Shown here in pieces: positions 33,764-41,753 of a stretch of 64,000 nucleotides of DNA (position 1 is the first letter of the stretch; the number at the start of each line of letters is the position of its first letter). Under the pieces are notes generated by a model. That model was not told the origin of the DNA. It was given only the letters and a program-made list of their open reading frames with translations, and did no database searches. The stretch comes from Pseudomonadota bacterium. GTDB taxonomy: Bacteria; Pseudomonadota; Gammaproteobacteria; Burkholderiales; Burkholderiaceae_C. The stretch spans positions 62,001 through 126,000 of the forward strand of contig CAUJHV010000003.1 in NCBI GenBank assembly GCA_963205115.1. Direction: 5' to 3'. Position numbers and translations under genes: made by a program.

Positions 33764-34573
33764 ATGAACCGTTACGAGCGCTACCAGGACCTGAAGATCG
33801 AGGTGGCCAACAAGGTTGCCACCGTCACGCTGAACCGCCCGCAGGCGCGCAACGCCATCAACCAGCGCCTGATCCGCGAACTCCGCTCGATCTGGGACGA
33901 CCTGGGCGACGACCCTGCCGTCAACGTGGTGCTGCTGACCGGCGCCGGCGAGTGGTTCAGCGTCGGCGGCGATGTGAAGGCGATGAGCGATCGCCCCGGC
34001 GGTGACGTGCTGGAAGAAGGCGAGGTGCACGACCCGATGATCAGCCGCCGCCTCGTGACGCGCCAACTCGAACTGGACAAGCCCATCGTCTGCGCCATCA
34101 ACGGCGACTGCGTGGGCCTGGCCGCCACGCACGCGCTGCTGTCGGACATCACCGTGATGAGCGAGGACGCACGCATCGGCGACAGCCACGTCAACAAGGT
34201 CGGCCTGGTTGCGGGCGACGGTGGCACCGTGATCTGGCCGCTGCTGGTGGGCATCAACAAGGCCAAGGAGTTCCTGATGCGCGGCACGCTGCTGAAGGGC
34301 CGCGAGGCCGAGCGCATCGGCCTGGTGAACCACTGCGTGCCCAAGGGCGAGGTGCTCGAGAAGGCCCGCGCCATCGCGCAGGAACTGGCCGACGGCCCGA
34401 CCTGGGCCATTCGATGGACCAAGCTGTCGATCAACCAGATCATCAAGGACCGCGTGAACCATCTGCTGGAAGCCTCGATGGCGCTCGAGCAGGTGACCTT
34501 CGAGCTGGCCGACCACAAGGAGGCGACCGCGGCGTTCAAGGAAAAGCGCAAGCCGAAATTCGGCCAGCACTGA
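33764..34573 (+). CDS. Enoyl-CoA hydratase/isomerase-family protein with altered active site
   Basis: The 269-residue crotonase-fold protein has FSVGGDVKAMSD near residue 65 and DCVGLAATHALLSDITVMSE near 110. The first catalytic Glu is missing (GLAATH) and the second is His (GDSHVNKVGLVAGDGGT), with an Asp in AGDGG. It is therefore unlikely to be a standard hydratase; isomerase, hydrolase or C-C cleavage chemistry are alternatives. CGGAGA precedes ATG 33764. It lies 3 bp before the epoxide hydrolase gene. Confidence 0.84.
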   Translation: MNRYERYQDLKIEVANKVATVTLNRPQARNAINQRLIRELRSIWDDLGDDPAVNVVLLTGAGEWFSVGGDVKAMSDRPGGDVLEEGEVHDPMISRRLVTRQLELDKPIVCAINGDCVGLAATHALLSDITVMSEDARIGDSHVNKVGLVAGDGGTVIWPLLVGINKAKEFLMRGTLLKGREAERIGLVNHCVPKGEVLEKARAIAQELADGPTWAIRWTKLSINQIIKDRVNHLLEASMALEQVTFELADHKEATAAFKEKRKPKFGQH

Positions 34574-34576
34574 GCC

Positions 34577-35716
34577 ATGACCCCGTTTCGCGTCGCCGTT
34601 GCGCAGGCGGTGCTGGACAGGATCCAGCGGCGTCTGGCGGATGCGAACTGGGCGACGGCGCCGGACGACGACGCCGACTGGACCTACGGCACCGACCGCC
34701 GCTGGCTGGAAGGCTTCGTCGACCATTGGCGGCACCGCTACGACTGGCGCGCCGCCGAGGTGGCGCTGAATGCCTGGCCGCAGTTCACGGCGCCGGTCGA
34801 CGGCATCGACATCCACTTCTACCGCGTGCGTGGCTCGGCCCCCACGCCGCGGCCGCTGCTGCTGACACACGGCTGGCCGGGCTCGGTGGTCGAGTTTCTC
34901 GGCTGCATCGAAAGGCTGGCGCACCCGGAGCGCTTTGGTGGCGACGCGCGCGACGGCTTCGACCTCGTGATCCCGTCGCTGCCGGGCTACGGCTTTTCAG
35001 GCAAGCCGGCGCGGCCGATCGGCCCGCGGCGCATCGCCGCGATGTGGCGCACGCTGATGGTCGAACGCCTGGGCTACCGGCGCTTCGTGGCGCAGGGCGG
35101 CGACTGGGGCGGCGCCGTGACCACCTGGCTCGGTGCCGAGCATGCCGATGCCGTCGCCGCCATCCACCTGAACATGCTGGCCACAAGGGGTCTGCCGGAT
35201 GCCGCCGACGACCGGTCACCCGAGACAGCCGCCTACCTCTCGCGCGTGAAGCGCCTGAGGGCACGCGAGATGGGCTACTTCTTCGAGCAGAGCACGAAGC
35301 CGCAGACCATTGGCCTGGCGCTCGCCGATTCGCCGCTGGGCTTCGCGGCCTGGGTGTGCGAGAAGTTCCGCACCTGGGGCGATACGCAGGGCGACATCAA
35401 CCGGCGCTTCAGCCACGACACGCTGATCACGAATCTGATGACCTACCTTGCCACGGACTCGGTGGCGTCGGCGATCTGGCTCTACCGCGGGCGCGCCGAC
35501 GAGCGTGCGGCGCCGCCGCGCGTCGAGGTGCCGACCGCCGTGGCGCTGTTCCCGGCCGAGCCGATCCCGTACCTGCCGCGCGCGGTGGCCGAGCGCCAGT
35601 ACGGCATCACACGCTGGACCGTGATGCCGGCTGGCGGCCACTTCGCTGCCCTCGAGGAGCCGCAAGCCTTCAGCGATGACGTGCGCGCCGCCTTCGCGGG
35701 CATCGACTTCGCCTGA
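34577..35716 (+). CDS. Epoxide hydrolase (EHN-type, juvenile-hormone/microsomal family)
   Basis: The 379-residue protein has an N-terminal epoxide-hydrolase (EHN) domain and an alpha/beta-hydrolase core. LTHGWPGSVVEF near residue 97 holds the HGWPG oxyanion motif, QGGDWGG near 175 the nucleophile Asp, and AGGHFAALEEP near 355 the catalytic His. It hydrolyses epoxides to diols without cofactor. In this family terpene and arene-derived epoxides are common substrates. Last in the operon after an altered ECH; convergent with the tandem ACAD. Confidence 0.88.
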   Translation: MTPFRVAVAQAVLDRIQRRLADANWATAPDDDADWTYGTDRRWLEGFVDHWRHRYDWRAAEVALNAWPQFTAPVDGIDIHFYRVRGSAPTPRPLLLTHGWPGSVVEFLGCIERLAHPERFGGDARDGFDLVIPSLPGYGFSGKPARPIGPRRIAAMWRTLMVERLGYRRFVAQGGDWGGAVTTWLGAEHADAVAAIHLNMLATRGLPDAADDRSPETAAYLSRVKRLRAREMGYFFEQSTKPQTIGLALADSPLGFAAWVCEKFRTWGDTQGDINRRFSHDTLITNLMTYLATDSVASAIWLYRGRADERAAPPRVEVPTAVALFPAEPIPYLPRAVAERQYGITRWTVMPAGGHFAALEEPQAFSDDVRAAFAGIDFA

Positions 35717-35773
35717 TCCCGTCGCTGCGCGCTGGCGTCGGCCGTCACGCACGACTGGACGCCGCGGTCCTTC

Positions 35774-38017
35774 TCAACGGGGCAGTCCGAGCCCGCGCTG
35801 GGCGATCAGGCTGCGCTGGATCTCGTTCGTGCCGATGCTGATGACCCACATCAGCGAGTGGCGCAGCTGCTGCTCGAATCGACCGTTGGCCAGTGCGCCC
35901 GGCGCGTGCTGCGACAGTGCGGCACGCGTGCCCAGCAGCTCCAGCGCAGCCTCGCCGTAGCGCTCCATCAACTCGCCGCTGAAAACCTTGCTGATCGCAC
36001 CCATCTCCGGCGGCGTCGTGCCGCTGGTGGCCAGTTCGGCACAGTGGATCATCAGCCGGCGGCCGACCTCGATCTCCGCAGCCAGCTGGCCGATACGGTC
36101 GCGCACCAGCGCGTCTTCGCGCAGCGCCGGGTGTTCGCGCAGTTCGCGGCACAGGCAATCGAAGCCGTGGGCCACTTTCAGCACGATGCCGCCGCCGATG
36201 GTGCCGCGTTCGTTGGCCAGCGCGTCGGTCAGCACCTTCCAGCCGCCGTCGACTGGGCCGACGATGTTTTCGCGCGGGATGCGCACGTCGTCGTAGAAGA
36301 TGTTGGCGAAGCCGCCGTCGTACATCGTCGTCGCCGGTTTCACCGTGATGCCGGGGGTGTCCATCGGCACGATGAACATGCTGATGCCGGCGTGCTGGGG
36401 CTTGGCCTCGCGGTTCGTGCGCGCGGCCAGGAACATGTACTGGCCCCAGTAGGTGGTGGTCCAGATCTTCTGGCCGTTGATGACCCACTGGTCGCCGTCG
36501 AGCACCGCGCTCGTGCGCATCGAGGCCAGATCGGAGCCGGCGTCGGGCTCGCTGTAGCCCATGCCGTGCATCACCTCGCCGCGCAGGATCTCGGGCAGGT
36601 AGCGCGCCTGCTGTTCGGGTGTGCCGAACATCATCAGCGCATTGGCCTGCACCGAGGCGCCGAAGCGCGGCGCCTCCGCCCGTTCCATCACTTCAACAAA
36701 GCCGATCTGCTCCAGCGGCGTGCGTGCCTGGCCGCCGAAGGCCTTGGGCCAGGCCAGGCCGAGCCAGCCGGTGCGGCCCATGTCGCGTGCAAAGCTGGGG
36801 TCGAACTCGCGGTCGTGGAAGGGCTTCGCGTCGAAAGCCCGCTTGCGCTCGCCGGACCAGTTCGTCGCCAGCCAGGCTCGCACCTCGTCGCGGAAGGCAT
36901 TGCCGGCAGGACCGAGGTCGTACTCGGGCACGCGCGCACCGGCGCGGTCCAGCAGCGCGGCACCGAGCTCGGCGCGCGCCAGCCGGGCGCCGCCCAGGCG
37001 CAGGGTGTCCAGGTGGGCGCGTCGGAAGTGGCGCGGCGCCTCGTGTTCTTCCGCATAGCCGATGGCGCCGAAGGCGTGCTGCGTCTCCAGCGCGGCCTGG
37101 CGCAGCGCCGGGCCGCCGAAGGCGATGGCGGCGTGGGCAAAGTAGGGCCAATCTTCGCGGCCGAAGTCGCGGCTCTCGGCCGCATGTTCGAGCGTGAGGC
37201 GCACGCCTTCCAGCGCGATCAGGTTGTTCGCCAGCTTGTGCTGCACGGCCTGGAAACGGCCGATCGGCTGGCCGAACTGGCGCCGCTCCTTCGCGTAATC
37301 CACCGCCATCTCGAAGGCGCGGCGCGCGGCGCCGTGGGCGCGCGCCAGCAGCAGCACGGCGGCGACCAGGCGCAGGTCCTGCAGCCGCGCTTCGTCCAGC
37401 GCGATGCTGTCAGCCGGCACATCGGCCAGCGTGAGCTCGAAGCCACCGTCGGCGCCGAGCGCACGGGCCGCGGTCACGGTGACACCCGGATGCGCGAGGT
37501 CGACGCATGCAAAGCCATCGGGTGTGGCCAGCAGCAGATCGGTGGCGACGTCGGCGGCCTCGACAAAGCGCAGCGTGCCTTCGAGCCCGCTCTCCTGCCA
37601 GGCCAGCGTGGCGGCCTGCGGGTCGGGGTCGAGCTCGCCGAACGAAAACGCGAGCCGCGCATGGCCGCCCTGCACGCGATCGAGCAGGCGCGCCGCGACG
37701 GCGTCGGCAGCGGCCAAAGGCGCAATCGCCAGGTTGGCGAGCGCAGCGCCGTAGAGCACGCTGGGCGCGCCGGCTCGGCCCAGCTCTTCCATCAACACGA
37801 CGAGTTCGCGCAGGCCGCCTTCCTCGGGTGTGGCGCCGAGCGCGGCCATGCCCTGTGCGGCGAGACCGTCACACAGCGCGACGACGGCCGCAAGGTCGCG
37901 CGCGCGTTCCACTGCGCCGGCCGGCGGCCACTGGGTCTCGAGGAAGCCGCGCACGGAATCGCGCAGCATCGTGCGCTCTTCGGAGCCGGGCAGGGTCTGC
38001 GGGTCGACAGGTTTCAT
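35774..38017 (-). CDS. Tandem acyl-CoA dehydrogenase (two ACAD domains fused)
   Basis: The 747-residue protein contains two ACAD-like domains. Domain 1 (about residues 15-365) is degenerate at the FAD/substrate loop but keeps VDYAKERRQFGQPIGRFQAVQHKLA near 240 and QTHAFGAIGYAEEHEA-type residues near 320. Domain 2 (about 380-747) has GYSEPDAGSDLASM near 490 and ends WVISIGTNEIQRSLIAQRGLG. Heteromeric ACADs of steroid degradation (alpha2beta2, half-sites on each chain) are the closest known logic; here both halves are in one polypeptide, about twice the normal length. It overlaps the CaiB-type gene by 4 bp and is second in that operon. Confidence 0.88.
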   Translation of the reverse strand: MKPVDPQTLPGSEERTMLRDSVRGFLETQWPPAGAVERARDLAAVVALCDGLAAQGMAALGATPEEGGLRELVVLMEELGRAGAPSVLYGAALANLAIAPLAAADAVAARLLDRVQGGHARLAFSFGELDPDPQAATLAWQESGLEGTLRFVEAADVATDLLLATPDGFACVDLAHPGVTVTAARALGADGGFELTLADVPADSIALDEARLQDLRLVAAVLLLARAHGAARRAFEMAVDYAKERRQFGQPIGRFQAVQHKLANNLIALEGVRLTLEHAAESRDFGREDWPYFAHAAIAFGGPALRQAALETQHAFGAIGYAEEHEAPRHFRRAHLDTLRLGGARLARAELGAALLDRAGARVPEYDLGPAGNAFRDEVRAWLATNWSGERKRAFDAKPFHDREFDPSFARDMGRTGWLGLAWPKAFGGQARTPLEQIGFVEVMERAEAPRFGASVQANALMMFGTPEQQARYLPEILRGEVMHGMGYSEPDAGSDLASMRTSAVLDGDQWVINGQKIWTTTYWGQYMFLAARTNREAKPQHAGISMFIVPMDTPGITVKPATTMYDGGFANIFYDDVRIPRENIVGPVDGGWKVLTDALANERGTIGGGIVLKVAHGFDCLCRELREHPALREDALVRDRIGQLAAEIEVGRRLMIHCAELATSGTTPPEMGAISKVFSGELMERYGEAALELLGTRAALSQHAPGALANGRFEQQLRHSLMWVISIGTNEIQRSLIAQRGLGLPR

Positions 38018-39210
38018 GACGGGGCTTTTCCGAACACGCCCTGCGCTCGCAGCTCGGCCAGCGAGCCGACACCCAGGGCCAGTTTCTCGCGCAGCACCTC
38101 GTCGGTGTGTTCACCCAGCCCGGCAAGGCGGCCGCGTGCCGCGGTCGGCGTGGCCGACAGCTGGTACGGCGCATTGGCGACGAGAAAGCGGCCGTCTCCT
38201 TCGCCGAGTTCGGTCATCGTGCCGCGTGCGGCGATCTGCGGGTCGGCCATCGCCTCGCCCACCGTGCGGTAGCGCGAGCAGGGCACGCCGGCGCGCATCA
38301 GCACCGCCTCGCACTCGGCACCGCTGCGCTGCGAAGTCCAGCCTTCGATCAGCTCCAGCAGCGCGGGCCAGTTGGCTTCCTTCGTGGCCACGGTCGCGAA
38401 ACGCGGGTCGGCCTTGCAGTCGGGGCGGCCAATCACGTCGAACAGCACTTCCAGGTTCTTCTGCGTCACTGCCGCCACCATCACGTAGCCGTCGTTGGCC
38501 TTCACCGGTTCGTACACCTGGCGCGGCCGCTCGGGCGGGAACTGCGCGGCCTGCATCTCGTAGATCAGCATGCCCAGCACCGAGTCCATCAGCGAGACGT
38601 CGATGGCCTGGCCACGGCCGCTGCGCTCGCGCTCGAAGAGCGCCAGCTGGATCGCGCCGAAGGCGTGCGAGGCGCCCAGCACGTCGGCGATGAAGATGCC
38701 GTTGTTGGCCGGCCGCGTGGCGCCGCGCTGGTATTCGTTGTACGCGACCTCGTAGCCGCTGGCGGCGTGGATCACCGGCGCGTAGGCGGGGGTCTGGGCG
38801 CGCGGACCGGTCTGGCCGAAACCGGAGATCGATGCGTAGACCAGGCGGGGGTTGTCCTTCGACAGCGTCTCGTAGTCCAGGCCCAGGCGCTTCATCACAC
38901 CGGGGCGGAAGTTCTCGGCGACGACGTCGGCCTTGAGCGCCAGTTCGCGCGCCAGCCGCCGTCCTTCGGCGGTCTGCAGATCGAGCACGATGCTGCGCTT
39001 GCCGCAGTTCATCGATGCGTAGTAGGTGCTGATGCCACCACGCTGCGGCGGGCGCTGGCGCACCACATCGCCCTCGGGCGGCTCGACCTTGATCACGTCG
39101 GCGCCGGCGTCCGCCATCATGCGCGTGGCCATCGGTCCGGACATCACGATCGTGAAGTCGAGGACGGTGATGCCGGCCAGCGCGTCGGCGCGGGGCGTGG
39201 TGTCGGTCAT
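38014..39210 (-). CDS. CaiB/BaiF family CoA-transferase (class III)
   Basis: The 398-residue protein has LDFTIVMSGPMATRMMADAGADVIKVEPPEGD at the N-terminus, VVAENFRPGVMKRLGL near 95 and IDVSLMDSVLGML near 205, with the catalytic Asp of class III CoA-transferases. It lacks the AGHDINY block of the AMACR-like gene at 12546, so CoA transfer between acids is likelier than racemisation. It would activate a substrate using another CoA thioester for the tandem ACAD that follows. Start at ATG 39210; no copy of the shared operator is upstream. Confidence 0.87.
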   Translation of the reverse strand: MTDTTPRADALAGITVLDFTIVMSGPMATRMMADAGADVIKVEPPEGDVVRQRPPQRGGISTYYASMNCGKRSIVLDLQTAEGRRLARELALKADVVAENFRPGVMKRLGLDYETLSKDNPRLVYASISGFGQTGPRAQTPAYAPVIHAASGYEVAYNEYQRGATRPANNGIFIADVLGASHAFGAIQLALFERERSGRGQAIDVSLMDSVLGMLIYEMQAAQFPPERPRQVYEPVKANDGYVMVAAVTQKNLEVLFDVIGRPDCKADPRFATVATKEANWPALLELIEGWTSQRSGAECEAVLMRAGVPCSRYRTVGEAMADPQIAARGTMTELGEGDGRFLVANAPYQLSATPTAARGRLAGLGEHTDEVLREKLALGVGSLAELRAQGVFGKAPS

Positions 39211-39290
39211 GGGCAGGCGCTGTGCAGGTTCACGGAACCTGAAGCTTCGGCGAGCACGTGCCCGGCTTCAACGCAGGCGACGGAACAGCA

Positions 39291-39311
39291 GCTGTGCCTG
39301 CGCGGCACAGC
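39291..39311 (-). terminator. Hairpin after the LysR gene
   Basis: GCTGTGCC (39291-39298) and GGCACAGC (39304-39311) form a perfect 8-bp stem with a TGCGC loop, 13 nt past the LysR stop on the minus strand. No T-tract follows, so it is a moderate terminator call. Confidence 0.4.
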
Positions 39312-39323
39312 ACACGCGCGAGA

Positions 39324-40220
39324 TCAGCCCGTGGCCAGCCGCTCGGTCACGTGCTCGAGAAATGCACGCACACGCACGCTGAGGTGGCGGCGGCTCGGGT
39401 AGACGGCGTAGATCGGCTCGGGGTCGGCCTCGTACGCATCGAGCACGGTGACCAGGCTGCCGGGGCGCGCGTCGTGCTGCACGCGCTGCTCGATCAGGCG
39501 TGCCAGGCCCAGTCCGGTCTGCGCCAGCGAAACCAGCACGTCGCCGTCGCTCGCCGCCACCGGGCCGGTGGGCGTGAAGCTGCGCACGCTGCCAGCGTCC
39601 TTCATGGGCCACTGGCTGCGGTACGAACCGGGCAGGAAGTTCAGGCAGCGGTGGTTCGCCAGATCGTCGGGCACGAGCGGTGTGCCGAAGCGCTGCAGGT
39701 AGGCAGGCGCGGCGTAGATGCGCCAGCGGGCCGTGCTGATGCGCTTGGCCACCAGTGTGGAATCCGGGATCGCGCCGCTCTGGAACGACAGGTCGATCTG
39801 CTGATCGAAAAGGTCCGGCGCCGTGGCCGCCAGCACCAGTTCCAGCTTGAGCTTGGGGTACTTTTCGCAGAAGGACGGCAGCAGCGGCGTGAGCCAGTAG
39901 CGCGCGAAGGCCGGCGTGCTGCCCACGCGCAGCAGGCCGCTGGCTTCGCCCAGGCTGGGGCTCAGCGAGGCCTCTGCCTCTTCCAGTGCCTGCATGACCT
40001 TCTGTGCCGCCGAGAGGAAGCGTTCGCCTTCCTGCGTGAGCTTCAGCACGCGTGAGGTGCGGTGGAACAGCCGCACGCCCAGCCGGTTCTCCAGCCGCTG
40101 GACGACCTTGCTGATCGTCGACGGGTCGAGGTCCAGGCTGCGCGCGGCGGCCGAGAAGCTGGCTTCTTCCGAGACGCGCAGGAAAAACGCGAGCTCGCGG
40201 ATGTTGTCGTAGACGGTCAT
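39324..40220 (-). CDS. LysR-family transcriptional regulator
   Basis: The 298-residue protein has an N-terminal winged HTH (FSAAARSLDLDPSTISKVVQRLENRLGVRLFHR) and a periplasmic-binding-like effector domain. Its start is ATG 40220 (MTVYDNIREL); a longer frame runs into the upstream ALDH region and is not credible. It lies 44 bp after the aldehyde dehydrogenase gene and is co-directional, so it is likely co-transcribed with, and a regulator of, the GMC/ALDH genes. Its target site was not identified. Confidence 0.9.
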   Translation of the reverse strand: MTVYDNIRELAFFLRVSEEASFSAAARSLDLDPSTISKVVQRLENRLGVRLFHRTSRVLKLTQEGERFLSAAQKVMQALEEAEASLSPSLGEASGLLRVGSTPAFARYWLTPLLPSFCEKYPKLKLELVLAATAPDLFDQQIDLSFQSGAIPDSTLVAKRISTARWRIYAAPAYLQRFGTPLVPDDLANHRCLNFLPGSYRSQWPMKDAGSVRSFTPTGPVAASDGDVLVSLAQTGLGLARLIEQRVQHDARPGSLVTVLDAYEADPEPIYAVYPSRRHLSVRVRAFLEHVTERLATG

Positions 40221-40264
40221 GGTGGCAGCGGCGCAGTCTAGCGCCGACCCAAGGCTGCCCTCAA

Positions 40265-41749
40265 TCAGTCCAGCTTCAGGATCACGGCCTTGGTCTGCAG
40301 GTACTCCTGCACGTGCTCGACGCCCGATTCGCGACCGAAGCCGCTCATCTTGTAGCCGCCGAACGGGATCGCCGGGTCCATGACCTGGTAGCAGTTGGCC
40401 CACACCGTGCCGCTGCGCAGGCCGCGTGCCACCCGGTGCACGGTGCTGACATTCTTCGACCACACACCGGCGCCCAGGCCGTAGGGGTTGTCGTTGGCAC
40501 GGCGCACGGCGTCGTCTGCGTCGTCGAAAGGCAAGGCCGACAGCACGGGGCCGAAGATCTCCTCGCGTGCGATGCGCATGTCGTCGTTCACACCGGCGAA
40601 CACGGTCGGCGCGACGAAGAAGCCCTTGGCCAGTGCGCCCTGCGTCAGCCGCTCGCCGCCGGCCAGCGCTTTCGCGCCCTGCGCGTGCCCCAGCGCGAGG
40701 TAGCCGGTGACACGCTCCAGCTGTTCGGCGGAGACCACCGGGCCCAGTTGCGTCTCGGGGTCCAGCGGGTCGCCCACGCGCAGCGTCTTCGCGAAAGCCG
40801 CGACCTTCTCGACAAATTCGTCGTAGACCGGGCGCTGCACATACAGCCGCGTGCCGGCGCTGCAGATCTGGCCGGAGTTCTGGAACACCGCCATCGCCGC
40901 GCCGGGCACGGCGGCGTCCAGGTCGGCGTCGGTAAAGACGATGTTGGCCGACTTGCCGCCGAGCTCCATCGACATGCGCTTGAGATTGCCGGCGGCGGCG
41001 CGCACGATCTTCTGGCCCACCTCGGTGCTGCCGGTGAAGGCGATCTTGTCGACGCCCGGGTGTGCGGCAAGCGCAGCACCCGCTTCGCCGAAGCCGGTGA
41101 CCACATTGAACACACCCGGCGGCACGCCGGCTTCGAGCGCCAGCTCGGCCAGCCGCAGCGGCGACAGCGGTGCCTGCTCGGCCGGCTTCAGCACCAGCGT
41201 GCAGCCGGTGGCGAGCACCGGGCAGAGCTTCCAGATCGCCAGCCCGATGGGGCCGTTCCAGGGGTTGATGGCGCCGACGACACCTACCGCTTCTTTCAAG
41301 GTGTAGCTGAAGATGTCACCCGGTGCCGAGTTCGGGATCGTGTCGCCCTGCACGCTGGTGGCCAGGCCGGCGTAGTAGCGCAGCAGCCCGATGGCGCGGC
41401 GGCGGCCCAGCATCGTGCGCGACAGCGGGCCGCCCATGTCCAGCGTGTCGATGAGCGCCAGCTCGTCGTAATGCTTCTCCACCAGATCGGCCAGCTTCAG
41501 CATCACCTGCTGGCGGTCGAAGGGCTTGAAGCGGCTCCACGGGCCGCTCTCGAACGCGCGGCGCGCGGCGGCAGCGGCCAGGTCGACATCGACACTGCCG
41601 CCTTCGGCCACCTGCGCCAGGCGCTCGCCGGTGGCGGGATTGATGCTGTCGAAGAGCTTGCCGCTCTGCGCGGCGACTGTCTTGCCGTCGATGAAGAGCA
41701 GCTTGGGTTGGCCGTTAAGGAAAGCGGGCAGGGCGGGGGTGGCGGACAT
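40265..41749 (-). CDS. NAD(P)-dependent aldehyde dehydrogenase
   Basis: The 494-residue ALDH-superfamily enzyme oxidises an aldehyde to its acid. INPWNGPIGLAIWK near residue 150 and FTGSTEVGQKI near 230 bind the nucleotide, MELGGKSAN near 258 has the general-base Glu, and NSGQICSAGTRL near 288 the catalytic Cys. I chose ATG 41749 (4 bp past the GMC stop); an upstream in-frame ATG at 41782 lies inside the GMC gene. It should oxidise the aldehyde made by the GMC dehydrogenase encoded upstream. Confidence 0.92.
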   Translation of the reverse strand: MSATPALPAFLNGQPKLLFIDGKTVAAQSGKLFDSINPATGERLAQVAEGGSVDVDLAAAAARRAFESGPWSRFKPFDRQQVMLKLADLVEKHYDELALIDTLDMGGPLSRTMLGRRRAIGLLRYYAGLATSVQGDTIPNSAPGDIFSYTLKEAVGVVGAINPWNGPIGLAIWKLCPVLATGCTLVLKPAEQAPLSPLRLAELALEAGVPPGVFNVVTGFGEAGAALAAHPGVDKIAFTGSTEVGQKIVRAAAGNLKRMSMELGGKSANIVFTDADLDAAVPGAAMAVFQNSGQICSAGTRLYVQRPVYDEFVEKVAAFAKTLRVGDPLDPETQLGPVVSAEQLERVTGYLALGHAQGAKALAGGERLTQGALAKGFFVAPTVFAGVNDDMRIAREEIFGPVLSALPFDDADDAVRRANDNPYGLGAGVWSKNVSTVHRVARGLRSGTVWANCYQVMDPAIPFGGYKMSGFGRESGVEHVQEYLQTKAVILKLD

Positions 41750-41753
41750 GGTG

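Noticed and set aside
35858-38272. 804-codon open frame on the plus strand
   Set aside because: It is antisense to the tandem ACAD and CaiB genes, has no recognisable motif and shows the low-complexity composition of a shadow frame.
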